Source: Allolobophora icterica
Lineage: Eukaryota; Annelida; Clitellata; Crassiclitellata; Lumbricidae
Direction of reading: 5' to 3'
Assembly: GCA_963556255.1 (NCBI GenBank)
Contig: OY744613.1
Location: forward strand, 46,595,546 to 46,659,545
DNA length: 64,000 nucleotides
The notes under the pieces: generated by a model
The model's input: the letters and a program-made list of their open reading frames with translations, nothing else
Databases searched by the model: none
What the model was told of the DNA's origin: nothing
Program-made: the position numbers and the translations under genes
Shown: positions 11,253 through 22,904 of the stretch, in pieces
How positions within the stretch are numbered: position 1 is the stretch's first letter
How the letters are laid out: each line of letters opens with the position of its first letter

Positions 11253-12688
11253 ATTTTATAAAGATACTTTTGGAGACAGTTGCGACTTAAGATGGACCCC
11301 ATACCCCCCCCCCCCCACCTATTTCTGCAGCTTCTCTCCAAGTGATTAAAACTGTTGGTTAAGTAGGATCAATTTAATAAACAATCTCGTAGTTTGACAG
11401 TTTATCCACAGTTTCAAGCGTTACCAATAGTATGGCAATTATCTGATTCACCATATATACACACTTGCCAGACCAGCACCTCTTGCTACCTCTAAGCAGG
11501 TCTTTTACTCTGGTTCTGCCCTTAATCTGACAACCATCATTCTGCACATATCTGTGTCTTAGAAACTCTGATTTTCGAAAGCCCACCCTACCACCAAGAC
11601 GCAGTCCTCCTGTGCAAGCAAAGTGTGTGGTGGAGAAACAAGTCCTTACTCGGATATGCTAGTCTGTGTCATATTTACTAAGTTTTACGATGCAACTTTT
11701 TGGAAAGTACTATGAAGATGGTGTGATTTAGAATTGGCATGATTTTATTTGACTTTTCTTGGAATGTTGTACTTCTGAGTCGAGGTTTCAGGCAAGTCTA
11801 TTTTGAGACTGAGCTGTTACATTAAAGGTTTAAGCTACTTTTGGAAACTACTATATGAGGATATGACATGGTGTGATTTAGAATTGGCATTATTTTGATG
11901 ACTTTTTGTGGAATTGTGTCTTAAGTCCATGTGTCAGGCAAGTCTATTTTGAGACAGAGCTGCAACATTAACCGTTTGACCAAGCCATTTTTTCCAGAAA
12001 TTTGGGAAAAGAGATCCTTGTACCTTGCCTGTTATACTAACTAGTCACTGAACTACAATTTGAGAACATAAACAGCAATTAAATTATGTTCCGTATTTTG
12101 AAACATGTTAAATATTGAGGTTTTACTATTGTTTTTAGCAAGAATATGAAGAAGATGAGCAACATTCTGTTTGAGCTTCAAAATGCAGTTGCAAGACACG
12201 GTCTATGTCTCATTAATCTTGATTCAGAACATTACAGTGGATTTATTTGACCACAACTTTCACTGTAGTCAAACCGAACAATAGCATAAAGGTCTGCTAT
12301 TGTACGAGAGATCGATATCTTCAGTATTTCATCATTCATTGTTCTGCGTGACTAATTCTTACTTTACTCTGAAAATTACTGCCACTGACAGATGAAACAT
12401 GAAGTAACCTTGTAAGCATCGGAAACACAAACTTTCATGAAATTGTTGATATTGTAATAAACTGGACACTGCTTGTGTTGGAAAGGCTATGACAACAACA
12501 GTTGCAGGAACTTTTTACACAGGCAGTTACTTGGAAGTGCATACCACAACTCATGCTTATCAAGGGCCATACACATTCGAACTTTGTTTACAGTCTGGTG
12601 ATTGGAGAAACACATGCGAATGACGTTTAAGGAAAGCCACAAAGAACCCACATTGCAATATTGGAGAAAACAGTAAATTATCGATTAA
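11253..12688. other. gap between relic start and finger array
   Basis: No intact exon is visible. A short diverged duplication lies at about 11690-11820 versus 11830-11960 ('tttggaaa.tactat...gatatgg.gtgtgatttagaattggcat'). Very decayed finger-like words appear at about 12600-12680 ('cacaaagaacccaca', 'ggagaaaacag'). Confidence 0.4.
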
Positions 12689-12864
12689 ATGAGTAACCTA
12701 ATGGAGAATAGGAGAATGCATACGGGAGAAAAACAGTACAGATGCCATGTATGTTCGAAGTCATTTGATCACGGTAGTACTGTGAAATAGCACTTGAGAA
12801 CCGATAGCAAATAGACACCATACAATTGTGGGTTTTGTGAGAAATCATTTGCTGAAATAGTGGA
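12689..12864 (+). pseudogene. decayed upstream fingers of the 12.9-kb zinc-finger gene
   Basis: From ATG 12689 one finger start reads HTGEKQYRCHVCSKSF and hits TAG at 12788-12790 where a Thr/Ser codon stands in intact copies. A second in-frame TAG follows at about 12812. The next finger (YNCGFCEKSFAEIVE) needs one extra base to join the open frame at 12865. So at least two N-terminal fingers have been lost to two stops and one frameshift. Confidence 0.65.
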
Positions 12865-14145
12865 ATGATGGCGCATATGAGAGGCCATACTGGCGAAAAA
12901 CCATATAGGTGCCAGCTATGTCAGAAATCATTTTCTTTACATAGTAGTCTGAAAAGGCACATGATAACCCATACTGGTGAAAAACCATACAGGTGCCAGC
13001 TATGTCAGAAATCATTTGCTTATCAGAGTTACCTGAAAACGCACATGAAGACCCATACTGGTGAAAACCCACATAGGTGCCAGTTATGTCAGAAGTCATT
13101 TAGTGGAGGTACTAGTCTGAAAACGCACATGAGAACCCATACTGGTGAAAAACCGTATATGTGTCGGGTATGCCAGAAGTCATTTCGCCAAGGTATTAGT
13201 CTGAAAAACCACATGAGAACCCATACTGGCGAAAGACCATTCAGGTGTGAATTATGTCAGAAATCATTTTCTTTACATAGTAGTCTGAAAAGGCACATGA
13301 TAACCCATACTGGTGAAAAACCATACAGGTGCCAGCTATGTCAGAAATCATTTGCTTATCAGAGTTACCTGAAAAAGCACATGAGAACCCACACTGGGGA
13401 AAAACCATACAGGTGCCAGCTATGTCAGAAGTCATTTTCTAGGGGTAGTTCTCTGAAAACGCATATGACAACCCATACTGGTGAAAAACAGTTATGTCAG
13501 ACACCATTTGCTGACCATAGTCAACTGAAAACGCACAAGAGAACCCATACTGGTGAAAATTCACAGTGGTGCGAGTTATGTCAGAAATCATTTGCTAATT
13601 ATAGTCAACTGAAAACGCACATGAGAATCCATACTGGAGAAAAGCCATACATATGTGAGGTTTGCAATAAAGGATTCACACAAATTGGAAATCTAAAGAA
13701 GCACATTAGAACTCATGCAAGTGAGAAGGAAGAAATGTGCAATAAACGTTATATGAAAAGCAGTTCTTCAACGAAGTCTTTAAAATTACACCCTGGAACA
13801 CAACCACAGAATCTTAAAATGGAAAGTGAAGTAATTGCTAACCTATCTGATCATTTCATCACAATTAGCAGTGCAGGCGTTATTGAGAAACCAAATGAAC
13901 GTCTCTCAAAGAACAAGTATCCAGACTCTAATGGAATTGCAGGTCCCTTACAGAAAATTACAGATGGGGAATTTCTGTACATTAAAAATTTCAAATCTCC
14001 TGTGGATGGAAAAGCGTCTTTGTCAAAATCCTTTGGATGTGGTATATGTGACGAATTGCTTGAAATAGAGAAAGAATTTATGGAGCATTGTTCTAGCCAT
14101 CGATTTTCTCCACCTGACGATTTAGTTGTTTACCTTGCTGAATGA
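12865..14145 (+). CDS. C2H2 zinc-finger array protein, N-terminally truncated
   Basis: The 426-codon frame starts in the last half of a finger (MAHMRGHTGEKPY) and then has seven regular fingers of the RCQLCQKSF...H-x3-H type. The eighth has lost its first cysteine through a short deletion (TGEKQLCQTPF). Two further fingers, a degenerate one (EMCNKRYMKSS), a linker of about 90 residues and a separate last finger CGICDELLEIEKEFMEHCSSH follow. It is probably nuclear and DNA-binding. Fingers 1-2 and 5-6 are almost identical at the DNA level (12929-13038 and 13265-13374, offset 336 bp, four fingers), showing recent internal duplication or conversion. Two stops just upstream (12788, 12812) make it uncertain whether a functional start remains. 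Confidence 0.75.
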   Translation: MMAHMRGHTGEKPYRCQLCQKSFSLHSSLKRHMITHTGEKPYRCQLCQKSFAYQSYLKTHMKTHTGENPHRCQLCQKSFSGGTSLKTHMRTHTGEKPYMCRVCQKSFRQGISLKNHMRTHTGERPFRCELCQKSFSLHSSLKRHMITHTGEKPYRCQLCQKSFAYQSYLKKHMRTHTGEKPYRCQLCQKSFSRGSSLKTHMTTHTGEKQLCQTPFADHSQLKTHKRTHTGENSQWCELCQKSFANYSQLKTHMRIHTGEKPYICEVCNKGFTQIGNLKKHIRTHASEKEEMCNKRYMKSSSSTKSLKLHPGTQPQNLKMESEVIANLSDHFITISSAGVIEKPNERLSKNKYPDSNGIAGPLQKITDGEFLYIKNFKSPVDGKASLSKSFGCGICDELLEIEKEFMEHCSSHRFSPPDDLVVYLAE

Positions 14146-14223
14146 TGACGATTTCACATACTTACAGGTTGTAACAATAACTGTAACTTTAGAAAAGGAA
14201 ATGCTATTGAAGTGCTAGGATAC

Positions 14224-14392
14224 ACTCTGTGGAATGGCTTACCCTCTGACCTGCGCTCTCTCCCTCGGGTCTACCTTTTATAAGAACTTTAAGACTTTTC
14301 TTTTTGAACGGGCTTGGGTCGGGAGTGCCTCTGAGTAGTCGCCTTGAAAGGGGCGCTATATAAATTCCGTTGATTGATTGATTGATTGATAC
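14224..14392 (+). mobile_element. LINE 3' end
   Basis: It reads WNGLPSDLRSLP in a frame with stops, then the hairpin tail (gggagtgcctctgagtag ... gaaaggggcgctata) and a (GATT)n run at 14371-14390. It is a short CR1/L2-like tail. Confidence 0.65.
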
Positions 14393-15192
14393 ATGGATAC
14401 CATTTGTACCACCTTCATTTCAGAATACTTAGTAAGTAGGCTTTCTGTTGTAGAGAATCGAGAGGTTATGTACTTCTTATTGGCACCAGATATATCAACT
14501 CTACATATTTACATATCTAAGGTGTTACCTTCTTCTCATACTGATAATCATAAGACTGTGGAATTGCTGTAAATCAAAGAAATTTATATTTTATACCATA
14601 GTTTCTAAAGACGCAGTAAAGTCTTGCGTTCTGAGTTCCACTACTTGACAGCTTTATTGTTAAATATTAAATTTAGCTGCACACATACTTTTGCTGGACT
14701 AAATATTTAACGAGCATTTACTCTACTTCTTTTTGTGAGACTGTTTGAGACTTGTTACCTAACATGTCGTAACATTGATGATGTATTAAGTAGCAGAAGT
14801 AATTAGCTTATTCTACTTCAATGAAGTGTCTGACATTACATTTGGTCATTACAAAGGATAAATGTGTAATCAAGATTGTTATGCATCCTGAATATTTGTT
14901 GGTTTGTTATTCTTAGTGATTTGTTATGATATATTTAACCTTATATTTATATTTAGCCTTTAATAAATAAGCTGCATGTCATAAATTCTATATACTTATA
15001 TTTCTATTAATGGAATATTTTTTGTTTAATATGCTGAAACGTTACACTTCACATTGATATTTTACATCTATTTTTAACTGAATTATATCCTTGTACGAAA
15101 CTGACGTAACCTTACTGTAGAGGAAATCTTTTATAGCAAATGATGAATGTAGTGCACATTCACATGGCTATGAAATCAGAAGCGCATTGACT
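14393..15192. other. AT-rich, no gene seen
   Basis: This is downstream flank of the finger gene with many A/T runs. A possible polyadenylation signal AATAAA lies in 'tttaataaataagc' (about 14961). There is no coding evidence. Confidence 0.35.
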
Positions 15193-15859
15193 TTAACCCT
15201 ATGACGCACACCTTCCGAGCCAACACATTTAGCACACCTGGGGTCTAATGGACCCCATCGATAACACGGCCCCAGTTCTGCAGTTTTAATAGAACATGGA
15301 AATGAATGATCATAGTTTAGGTGGGAGAGAGTGCATGCAGTTATGCAACATGTTTGGATCATGGCATTATGTTATATTTACTGTAAGAAATTTTTTATTG
15401 TGATGATCAATAATCAGTTATTCAAACGTACGCAGACAGATTACACAGCGCTTTTTTTACCGGGCTTCTGGTGCTGCCTGAAATTTTGATTGCTGGTCAA
15501 AGCCGAGTTGTCTATCGTTATGTTTTTTTTCCAGTTTTGTACCATAGAAGTACAAGTCTTTCCATTATTGACGTAAGCGGGATTATGCAATAGTCAATGT
15601 GTCCTGAGACTATCAATGTTACAGCCTGGGGTCTGTTGGACCCCATGCAAGTATGCTAAATATGCCCGAGGTGTCTATCTGATTTTTTTTACTCTTTAAC
15701 CAAAAACATTAATCTCTTCAAAGTTATCCACAAATGTAGGGGGATGAATATCTGAGGAATTAGAAATATATCAGATTTTTAATGTTTGTATCGACGTAGT
15801 TATCAAGAAACTGCCATCGCTGGGGTCCAGTAGACCCCAGGTGTGCGTCATAGGGTTAA
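15193..15859. mobile_element. TTAA-flanked piggyBac-like MITE
   Basis: TTAA (15193-15196 and 15856-15859) encloses inverted ends CCCTATGACGCACACC and GGTGTGCGTCATAGGG. TTAA targets with CCCT starts are typical of piggyBac. Inside are three palindromic GGGGTCTAATGGACCCC-like motifs (about 15240, 15630 and 15822). No transposase frame was seen. Confidence 0.75.
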
Positions 15860-15867
15860 GATTGTAA

Positions 15868-16027
15868 TGCTAATGTGTAATTCACTACAAGTCTCGAAGC
15901 AAATGTTTGCTAATCACTACACTATCGAGCACCCCATAAACAGCGAGAAAAGTAGACACCATGACAGAGAAAGATACCGGAGCAGGTACAAGGACAGTTG
16001 AGAAAGAATCGCCCAGGACTATAAATT

Positions 16028-16093
<66 letters not shown>

Positions 16094-16125
16094 TCGAGAC
16101 TTGTAGCGAATTACACGTTAGCATT
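15868..16125. mobile_element. MITE with long inverted repeats and central (AAT)n
   Basis: The left arm AATGCTAATGTGTAATTC..CTACAAGTCTCGAAG is repeated in reverse at about 16090-16125. The centre is a (TAA/AAT)n run at 16027-16087. Confidence 0.6.
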
Positions 16126-16519
16126 AGGCCTACTTATTTTAATTAATATTTAAGTCCCCGAGGGATCATATGTATCTTGGGGTAGGGTGGTTCTGACTTT
16201 CATGGGAAAAAATTGAAACTGTTTTTTCTTGACTTTCCGCTTTTAGTTGTGTTCCAATGAATATAAAAGAAATATGTACAAAGTTATAGGACATTATCTT
16301 GTCATTTAGGGGTAGCTCAATGACATTTAAATTTGACATAGTGGTATTTTAAAAGAAATTTTTCCATTATCCATTACTTTTACTATTTTCTTACCTAATG
16401 AAACAACAATGTTTAATTGTTGTTATTATTACTGTTAAAGCAGTAGTTCTAAATAATTTAAATTAATTAGCATGACTTTAGGTTACGTTATAATAATAAT
16501 ATACGGCTCACAAATCAAT
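16126..16519. other. no gene seen
   Basis: AT-rich stretch between a MITE and a decayed transposase. Nothing recognised. Confidence 0.3.
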
Positions 16520-17640
16520 TGCTGAAGTTTATTTTGACATAAGCATTTCTTTCTTGGACTCCAGAAAGTTGCGTCTATGATCATGCTCTACTTGAAGGAG
16601 ATACTGTTTCTGGTTTTCTTTCTTTGTAATTATGGAATTGTACTCTTCAATTAAAGCAACTCCTCTTTCAGCATCGTCATTTACAACTTGTAGATGATGA
16701 ACAATTTATGATGCAACTTTATAATCATCTCTAAGTTCCCATGTTTCATGATCGCTTTTCAGGAATTCAATAGAGATTCTCAGCCGGTCAAAAAACAGCA
16801 TGGAGTTCATTGTAACAAAATCCTTTATGTTCATGACCACAGATTTCTGAACATTTACCTGTATTCTCTTAGGAGGATCATCTTGGCCTGATCGCTCGTG
16901 TAAAGCTTTCACCGCTTCGTATGCATTTGGCTGTTAATGCCGAAAAAAATGCAACTTTATAATCATCTCTAAGTTCCCATATTTCATGATCGCCAAAGCC
17001 ACGAGCTCCTCACTAAAGTACCACAGATGATCTAAAATTTATTGCTGGCTACTTTGGAGAGAGCAGGATTTTGGACCAGAGGTGGTTAGTGACATACTCT
17101 CATTAAATACACTAGCCAAGACTAGTTCGAGTATGTGATGGCGGTATGCTAAGTGGAGTAGGTCTTTTTCCAGTTTTTGTCTAACAACGCACAGGTTCCA
17201 TTTCTGTGGCTGATATTGCTGGAAGTGGTATCAAAACACATGTCAATCACGTGATCTACCACTCCTCATCCCAGCAACAATTTAGCAACAGCGGCTGACT
17301 GTGCTTCTCCTGTGCCAGAATGTAGCTTGGGAACTCCAATAAGTTGGCTTTCCCCAACACCAGCTAAAATGACGGGTAGACGGTCAAACAAATCGTTGCC
17401 TGTCAGATCTGGAAACAGTTTACCATCCCAGTGCACAACCAATGTAGATGATGTAACTTTGTCTTAAATATATCTTTTCATTTCTTAGCAGTTTCTTCTC
17501 GATATTGTTCTCGTTCTCTGTGTAGTGAAGAATGGCTGATTTTCACCTCGTCTACATTGTGGCCTAGACTCTGAGCTGCAGCTGTAGCACATATGTTGCC
17601 TTACTGTCACTTAACTTTGTCCTGTCAAAAGCTGCTATAT
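16520..17640 (-). pseudogene. decayed transposase-like gene, C-terminal two thirds
   Basis: On the minus strand, across frameshifts and stops, I can read in order: SSLHREREQYREETAKK; VVHWDGKLFPDLTG; DRLPVILAGVGESQLIGVPK; CFDTTSSNI with NGTC; and, at the 3' end, NDDAERGVALIEEYNSI then QYLLQVEHDHRRNF. The order HWDGK, GVPKL..GTGEAQ, FDTT, then AERGV..LLQV fits a transposon protein found as uncharacterised copies in many invertebrates (from memory). FDTT may hold a catalytic aspartate. The many breaks make this copy inactive. It may belong to the same broad group as the element at 6635. Confidence 0.55.
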
Positions 17641-18356
17641 ATATATTGTCATCATTTAACCTTCGCAGGACGGAAAGGGGTAAATTATTACCCCAGCGGT
17701 GTTTGGATGTTGATTGCGGAGCAAATGTAGGTAGTTATCATTTGTTGTTCCACATGTTTACAAGTTACCACCAATGACATATTCTGACTGCATATGCACC
17801 ACATTGCCATGTGGTGGAAAAAAGAATGTTCAATGCAAAGTGTCCTGGGGTAAAAATTTACCCCTTTTCGTCGTCGACGTCGTTATTTTTTCTCGTTCAT
17901 AGGGCAGATTTGTTTTTTAAAGATATGAGCTCAAAAGTGACTTGCAATTATAAATCAAGTGTGGAATCTGCCATGGAATTGAGTTGTAACAGTTTCATAA
18001 TTGTGGAGAGTTTATTTTACAAGATGGCGGCCAATATGGCAGCCGAAACAAAAAAATATGTATGTCTCAGCTCACAGGTAATCTACAATGCCAAATGAAG
18101 TGTCAATTGTAATATTTCCAAGGTCAAAGAATCGATTTATCGTAGTAGCAACCCAGCTAACACACCCAGACGGGACCCAGACGGGACCCATACGGGATCC
18201 CATACGGGACCCAGACGGGATACCCGGCGGGATCCCGGCGGTTTTTGTCCGCGGTTTCCGTACGGGACCCATACGGGATATCCCGCCGGGCATCCCGGTT
18301 CTTTCCCAGTTCATTCCCAGATGACTAAAAAGTGATACCCAGTTTAGCACAGTTCA

Positions 18357-18735
18357 TGGGCGGCAATCCCAGGGGTCCAGAGGGACAAGACCCCTTTTAA
18401 CAGTGAGGGAGGACACACCATACATCTGCCCCCCCCCCAAATTTTGAAGAAACACCAAAAAAGTCACCCCAGTTTTTTTTCTCTTTTTGAGCAGATCAGT
18501 TCAAAACTCTTTTTGACCAGATCAGTTCAAAAGGGACAAGACCCCCTTGAACAGTAGGGGGACACACCATACATCTGCCCCCACCCACCCCCCATAATTT
18601 TTTTTAGGAAACAGCAAAAAGTCACCCCAGTTTTTTTTATACCTCTTTTGAGCAGATCAGTTCAAAACTCTTTTTTTGACCTGATCAGTTCAAAAACGTC
18701 GCCCCCCACCTGTCAAACAAGAACTCCACCAGTGG
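18357..18735. repeat. GGGCGGCAATCCC-type repeat, internally duplicated
   Basis: Two tandem copies of a unit 'gggacaagacccc...ttgaacagt..ggggacacaccatacatctgcccc...gagcagatcagttcaaaactc'. Related copies are at 37362-37583 (minus) and in part at 52012-52085. It behaves as an interspersed MITE-like repeat. Confidence 0.55.
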
Positions 18736-18887
18736 CACAGTTTACAGTATAGTATGCAAACTGTACTGTAAACTGTGCTATATAGTTAAAGCAATAAATA
18801 ATCAACAAAAGCGTTAAATGACACATCAATTTAATAAAGTCAATTTAATAAAGTAAAGTAATCATGCAGTCGATCTGCTCTGTAATT

Positions 18888-20476
18888 TCATTTAACAATA
18901 ATGTCATCAGCAGTATTGGTGAACTCCTGATCAACACTGATCGACTCTGACTCGGTCTCTTTGAATGGCGCCGATTTCAATAGTTGGTGGCCTCCAGTGC
19001 CATGATCCCTACCATTACCAAACCAACTGGCCAACTCGTCTTCAACCATTTTCCTCGTGCTGTCCTTTGTAGCAAAATTATGTTTAACCGAACCTGAAAT
19101 TTCAAACATGCAACATTTAGATTTAAAATAACAAGTTACAAAGAACAACAACATTTAGATTTAAAATAACAAGTTACAAAGAACAAGAATTAAGAATTTG
19201 ATGTGCTCTGATTTGTATTGTAAAATGATATTATTCCAACAACTCTTTCTGTTATTAAATGACAATATTTAGAGACACTGCCTGCACAATGTTCAAGATT
19301 AGAAAAGTCAAAACAATGTCGAAGATGTCTTAGCCTAAAAAATGCAATAAGTAATGTTTCAATGGTTTAGCACTTAATAAAACAGTCATTAGACTATTGA
19401 ATGTTTTTATTTGAAACAAGCATAAATAGTTCCCACATGCCAACTGCATCGTTTCGTTTGACGTCACAACTTGATGAATTTTCTTTACTATCATTAGCAA
19501 TATCTCATTTATTTGAGTAACAAGGCAAAACATCCATTGGAAGCAAGAAATAAAGCTGAAATTGATAGCTTGCAATTGAATTATAGTCAGCTGTTCATCA
19601 AACTTTAATGAGTGACAAGTTATTAGCAGTAAAAATTACACTTGATTCAAAAAGTATTATATGCAAAATACATACCATAAATGTCGAACAGCTTCAATGA
19701 CTTGAATGTCCTCTTGCCTCGCTGCCCTGTCACACCGAAACGTCGAGCTGGATCATTTCCAAAAATGAACTTCATGTTTCGTCTGATGAATTCTCACAAA
19801 TCATTTCCACAGTTATCCACGAGTACTTGTATCTAAACAATAAAAGAAGAAGCAGATCAAAGCAGTTTAATCTTAACAATCTGAGCAGTCTTGTTGTCCA
19901 AAGTCTTGGTCTCCAGTTCACTCGAGTTCGTTTTAAAAAGTCTTGGTCTTTAGGTTCAAAGTCTTGGTCTTGAGGTTCAAAGTCTTGGCCTTGGTCTTGG
20001 TCTTGAGGTTTAAGGTCTTGACAACAAGACTGAACAAAAGACAAGGAAATCTTCTAATATTGCAATTTGACACGTTTTAAGAAAATGCTGGCCTTTTCAG
20101 TTAAATGTCGATATTTAAAAAAATATTTATGTACACATCTAACTTTATGGACACAAAGAAATAGAATTTAATACAACCTATTAACAGCAAGATAAAAAAT
20201 TGCATGCCCTAGAAATTAGCAGCGAATCATACACAAGGCTTTAAAAACCATTTAAACAGTAAAAAGACTCACCAATATTTTCACACCAATATTTTCATCG
20301 TTGAAGTGTCAAGCACCTTGTCCTCCACGCTCGACAAATCATCCTCGGTTTCGATGGGAAATTGCATGGCCTCAGGCAGCTCCGTTGCCGCAAGTCCGCC
20401 TGCTGCATTCAGTTGCCTCGAAATCGACTGCAGCGTAGATGAATGTAGTTTCTGAGTTTGCTGCAACTCCTCCAGA
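18888..20476 (-). pseudogene. DUF4806-like gene, three 3' exons, one nonsense codon
   Basis: Minus-strand exons at about 20287-20476, 19676-19832 and 18888-19093 join in frame with AG acceptors and GT donors (donor GTATGT, acceptor TTTCAG; both junction phases agree). The product has a Leu/Gln-rich helical part (LEELQQTQKLHSSTLQSI), then LPEAMQFPIETEDDLSSVE, then FGVTGQRGKRTFKSLKLFDI and an acidic tail. That order fits DUF4806 proteins of unknown function, common in marine invertebrates. In the middle exon a TGA interrupts GNDL*EFIRRN; CGA to TGA at a CpG would explain it. The first exon has a weak donor GTGTGA and, 14 bases on, a strong GTGAGT that would include a stop; a small tandem duplication made the choice. 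Further 5' exons were not resolved. Confidence 0.55.
19900..20035. repeat. short tandem repeat (CTTGGT/CTTGAGGTT units)
   Basis: Units such as 'caaagtcttggtcttgaggtt' repeat about four times. A similar AAGACCAAGACC-like stretch occurs at 10660-10770. It lies in the presumed intron of the DUF4806-like gene. Confidence 0.5.
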
Positions 20477-21999
20477 CTGGCAAGATATTTTTATCACGAG
20501 TCTGCTACTAAAATCGCCACCTACAAAATCAAGTCTACACAGATAACCATCATACTTCGATTTATGAACACTACGGTGACAAAAGAAATCTTCAAAAATG
20601 TAGTAAGTAAGTGATTAGCTGTAACACAAAAATGTGCTGACACTTTTGATTGCAATGCAAAACTTTTGGGAATCCCCAGTGCTAGCATCCTAAATTCATA
20701 TTTATCAGTTATGAATTACTACACAAATTTGATCAGTGACTATCGGTACTATGTGTCAACACACTTAAGGGGCTGAAAGGATAAATATATTAAACAGCTT
20801 ATAATCCATGGCAAACAGTAGTAAAAACAATTTGATAATTTAAAGACACATTCACGATATGACCACACAACTACTGAATCATTAAAAATTGATAGAAATG
20901 AAGCAACATAATTATTCCTTATAACAAATCAAATGTGTAACCACTAAAGATAGCTAGATTTTAATCAATGTAACAGAACAAGAAATATATGTTGCCTGAT
21001 ATAAAAGAAAATTGGGTGATACAAGGGAATATTGATAATATCCCAATACTGCTCTAAAGATAATTTTTCAAAGAACCGCTTAGGATCAAATTGGTACCAT
21101 TGCTTCAGTATTCAACACGTACCAGTTGTTCGAATGACTGGTGTCTTTGAAGCACCAAGAGGCCTTGGTGATTGGCAGTTGATATTCCGAACAGCCTGTA
21201 TGGTTGTCTGGACGACTCAGCAATTGGTAAAGCCCACTGCACAGCGTTGACTAATGTAACATAATAAAACAAAATGTAATCATTACACCTGTCAATCACA
21301 CAGGCTGTTACCAAACTACTAAGAACTAGTGAATGCAAAGCTTAAGAGTGAATCATTCATATAAAAGTAACTAAGAAACCATTTCATTCTACAGAATCAT
21401 GGCCTTTTTAATATGTTTATTCAACACGCACTCCCGTTTAAAATATTCTAATTGCACCTTGTTTTCGATTAGTTGATTAAGGATTGCAGAGATATGATAA
21501 CTACATCACAAAGACAATTAAATGGTTGTGTATACTTGAAAATTTCTCAGACTAGTCTTCAACGTTGTCGACTCTTGTTGCATGAAGCCCTGCAATATCG
21601 TCATTCTCATCTTCACAGAGTGCAGTACTTATTGATCTCGACAACTATCCAGTTTTGATGGTCACGGCAGCTGCAATGTTTAATTCAGCAGCAATGACGC
21701 TAGTTTTCAAGTTTATTGTAAACGTTCAACAATGTATAAGCTAAATTTAAAGGATACTATGTTCAAATGAAACTTTAAGCTAAATTTATAGGAAGTTTAA
21801 GCTAAACGTTCAAGTATAATCTATGAAACTTTAAGCTACATTTATTGGATAAATGTTCAAAATGTTTAAATGAAACTTTAATGTGACTTAACTGAGAGAT
21901 GTCAACATCTAACACGGATAAACTTGAAAACTAGAGTCACTGCTGCTGAATATTTGTCGATGTGCTTTCATTTAAATAGCCTTATTGGTGTCTGGACGC
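20477..21999. other. interior of nested element; no firm exons
   Basis: An AG/GT-bounded minus-strand stretch at about 21113-21254 and an acidic stretch at about 21560-21640 (EDENDDIAG) could be upstream exons of the DUF4806-like gene. Phases could not be joined. At 21700-21880 there are several diverged copies of 'aaactttaagctaaattta'. Confidence 0.3.
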
Positions 22000-22253
22000 T
22001 AACTAGTGTCAAGGTCCCTCGTGCAAGGACTTCGATGGCTCAGCATCGTGCTTTTGCCATCCTTGGCCCTTCCTTTGGAATGACCTGCCCCCCTCTCTCC
22101 GTAGCAAGATATTGCTTGGGATCTCGCCTTCTTCTCTCCGCTGCCTAAAGACCTTTCTTTTCCCTCGGGGCTGACACGCTGGGAGCGCCTCTGAATAGTC
22201 TATGCTGTGAGAGGCGCTTTATAAATAATCATATAACTGATATAAGATAAGAT
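22000..22253 (+). mobile_element. LINE 3' end, same family as 63180
   Basis: About 85 bases (ccctcgtgcaaggacttcgatgg...) are nearly identical to 63569-63640. The tail GGGAGCGCCTCTGAATAG ... GAGAGGCGCTTTATAAA and a (GATAA)n end follow. Confidence 0.75.
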
Positions 22254-22319
22254 AAGAAGGTGCGACCTCTTGTCACACAGTAATACATAGCCCCTTGAAT
22301 TTGAGTCAGACCATAACAT

Positions 22320-22555
22320 TAGGACCCTCATAGCGCAAGTTTAACGTACAGTTCATAACCCTAACCAGGGCTGTAGTCGAGGGTATACGCGGGTATACAC
22401 TATACAGTGTGTACTCACCTCTAGTAGTTATATTTATTTATATACTGTAGCGTATACTCACAAAATACTGTAGCGTATACTCACCTCCAATTTGTTTCGG
22501 AAAACTAACCGGTAGCGTGTACTCACCTCTAATTTTACCACTACAGCCCTGACCC
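22320..22555. repeat. short repeats around 'gtatactcacctc'
   Basis: The words ACTGTAGCGTATACTCAC and 'tactcacctctaa' recur four to five times, bounded by 'cataaccctaaccagggctgtagt' and its complement 'actacagccctgaccctaac'. This gives a small inverted-end repeat. Confidence 0.45.
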
Positions 22556-22904
22556 TAACCCACTGCAATCTCCGTTTCGTCTATCCCGACCACAATTAAA
22601 TACAGCATTTACATAAACTGTTAATGTACACAGATATAGGTTCATTAGTATAATAAATATAACGTAATCTTACTTTTCACAGAAACAAATCGCGATCTGT
22701 CAAATATTTGTACATTCGAAACGGCAGGCACACAAAATGGCGGACTGGCGGTAGAAATACGAATACCGGTAGGAGGCGCCACTGACACGGGGTGGACCGC
22801 AAGGGTCCCGTGTGTAAACCGGGGACAAAAACCGCGAGAATCCCCTACCGTCAAACCGGATGAATCCCGCAAGGGTCCCGTGCGGGTGTGTTTGCTGGGA
22901 ATAG

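Larger units (their letters stand above)
18149..22903. mobile_element. nested element with CCCAGCWAACACACCC ends
   Basis: The left end CCCAGCTAACACACCC and the right end GGGTGTGTTTGCTGGG (reverse complement with one change) are inverted. Both are followed inward by GACGGGACCC / GGGTCCCGTGC repeats. The flanking satellite reads 'cgtagtagcaa' before and 'aatagtgtg' after, so the insertion split a satellite unit with at most a 2-3 bp duplication, as in CACTA-like elements. The DUF4806-like gene at 18888-20476 lies inside. No transposase was identified. Confidence 0.6.
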
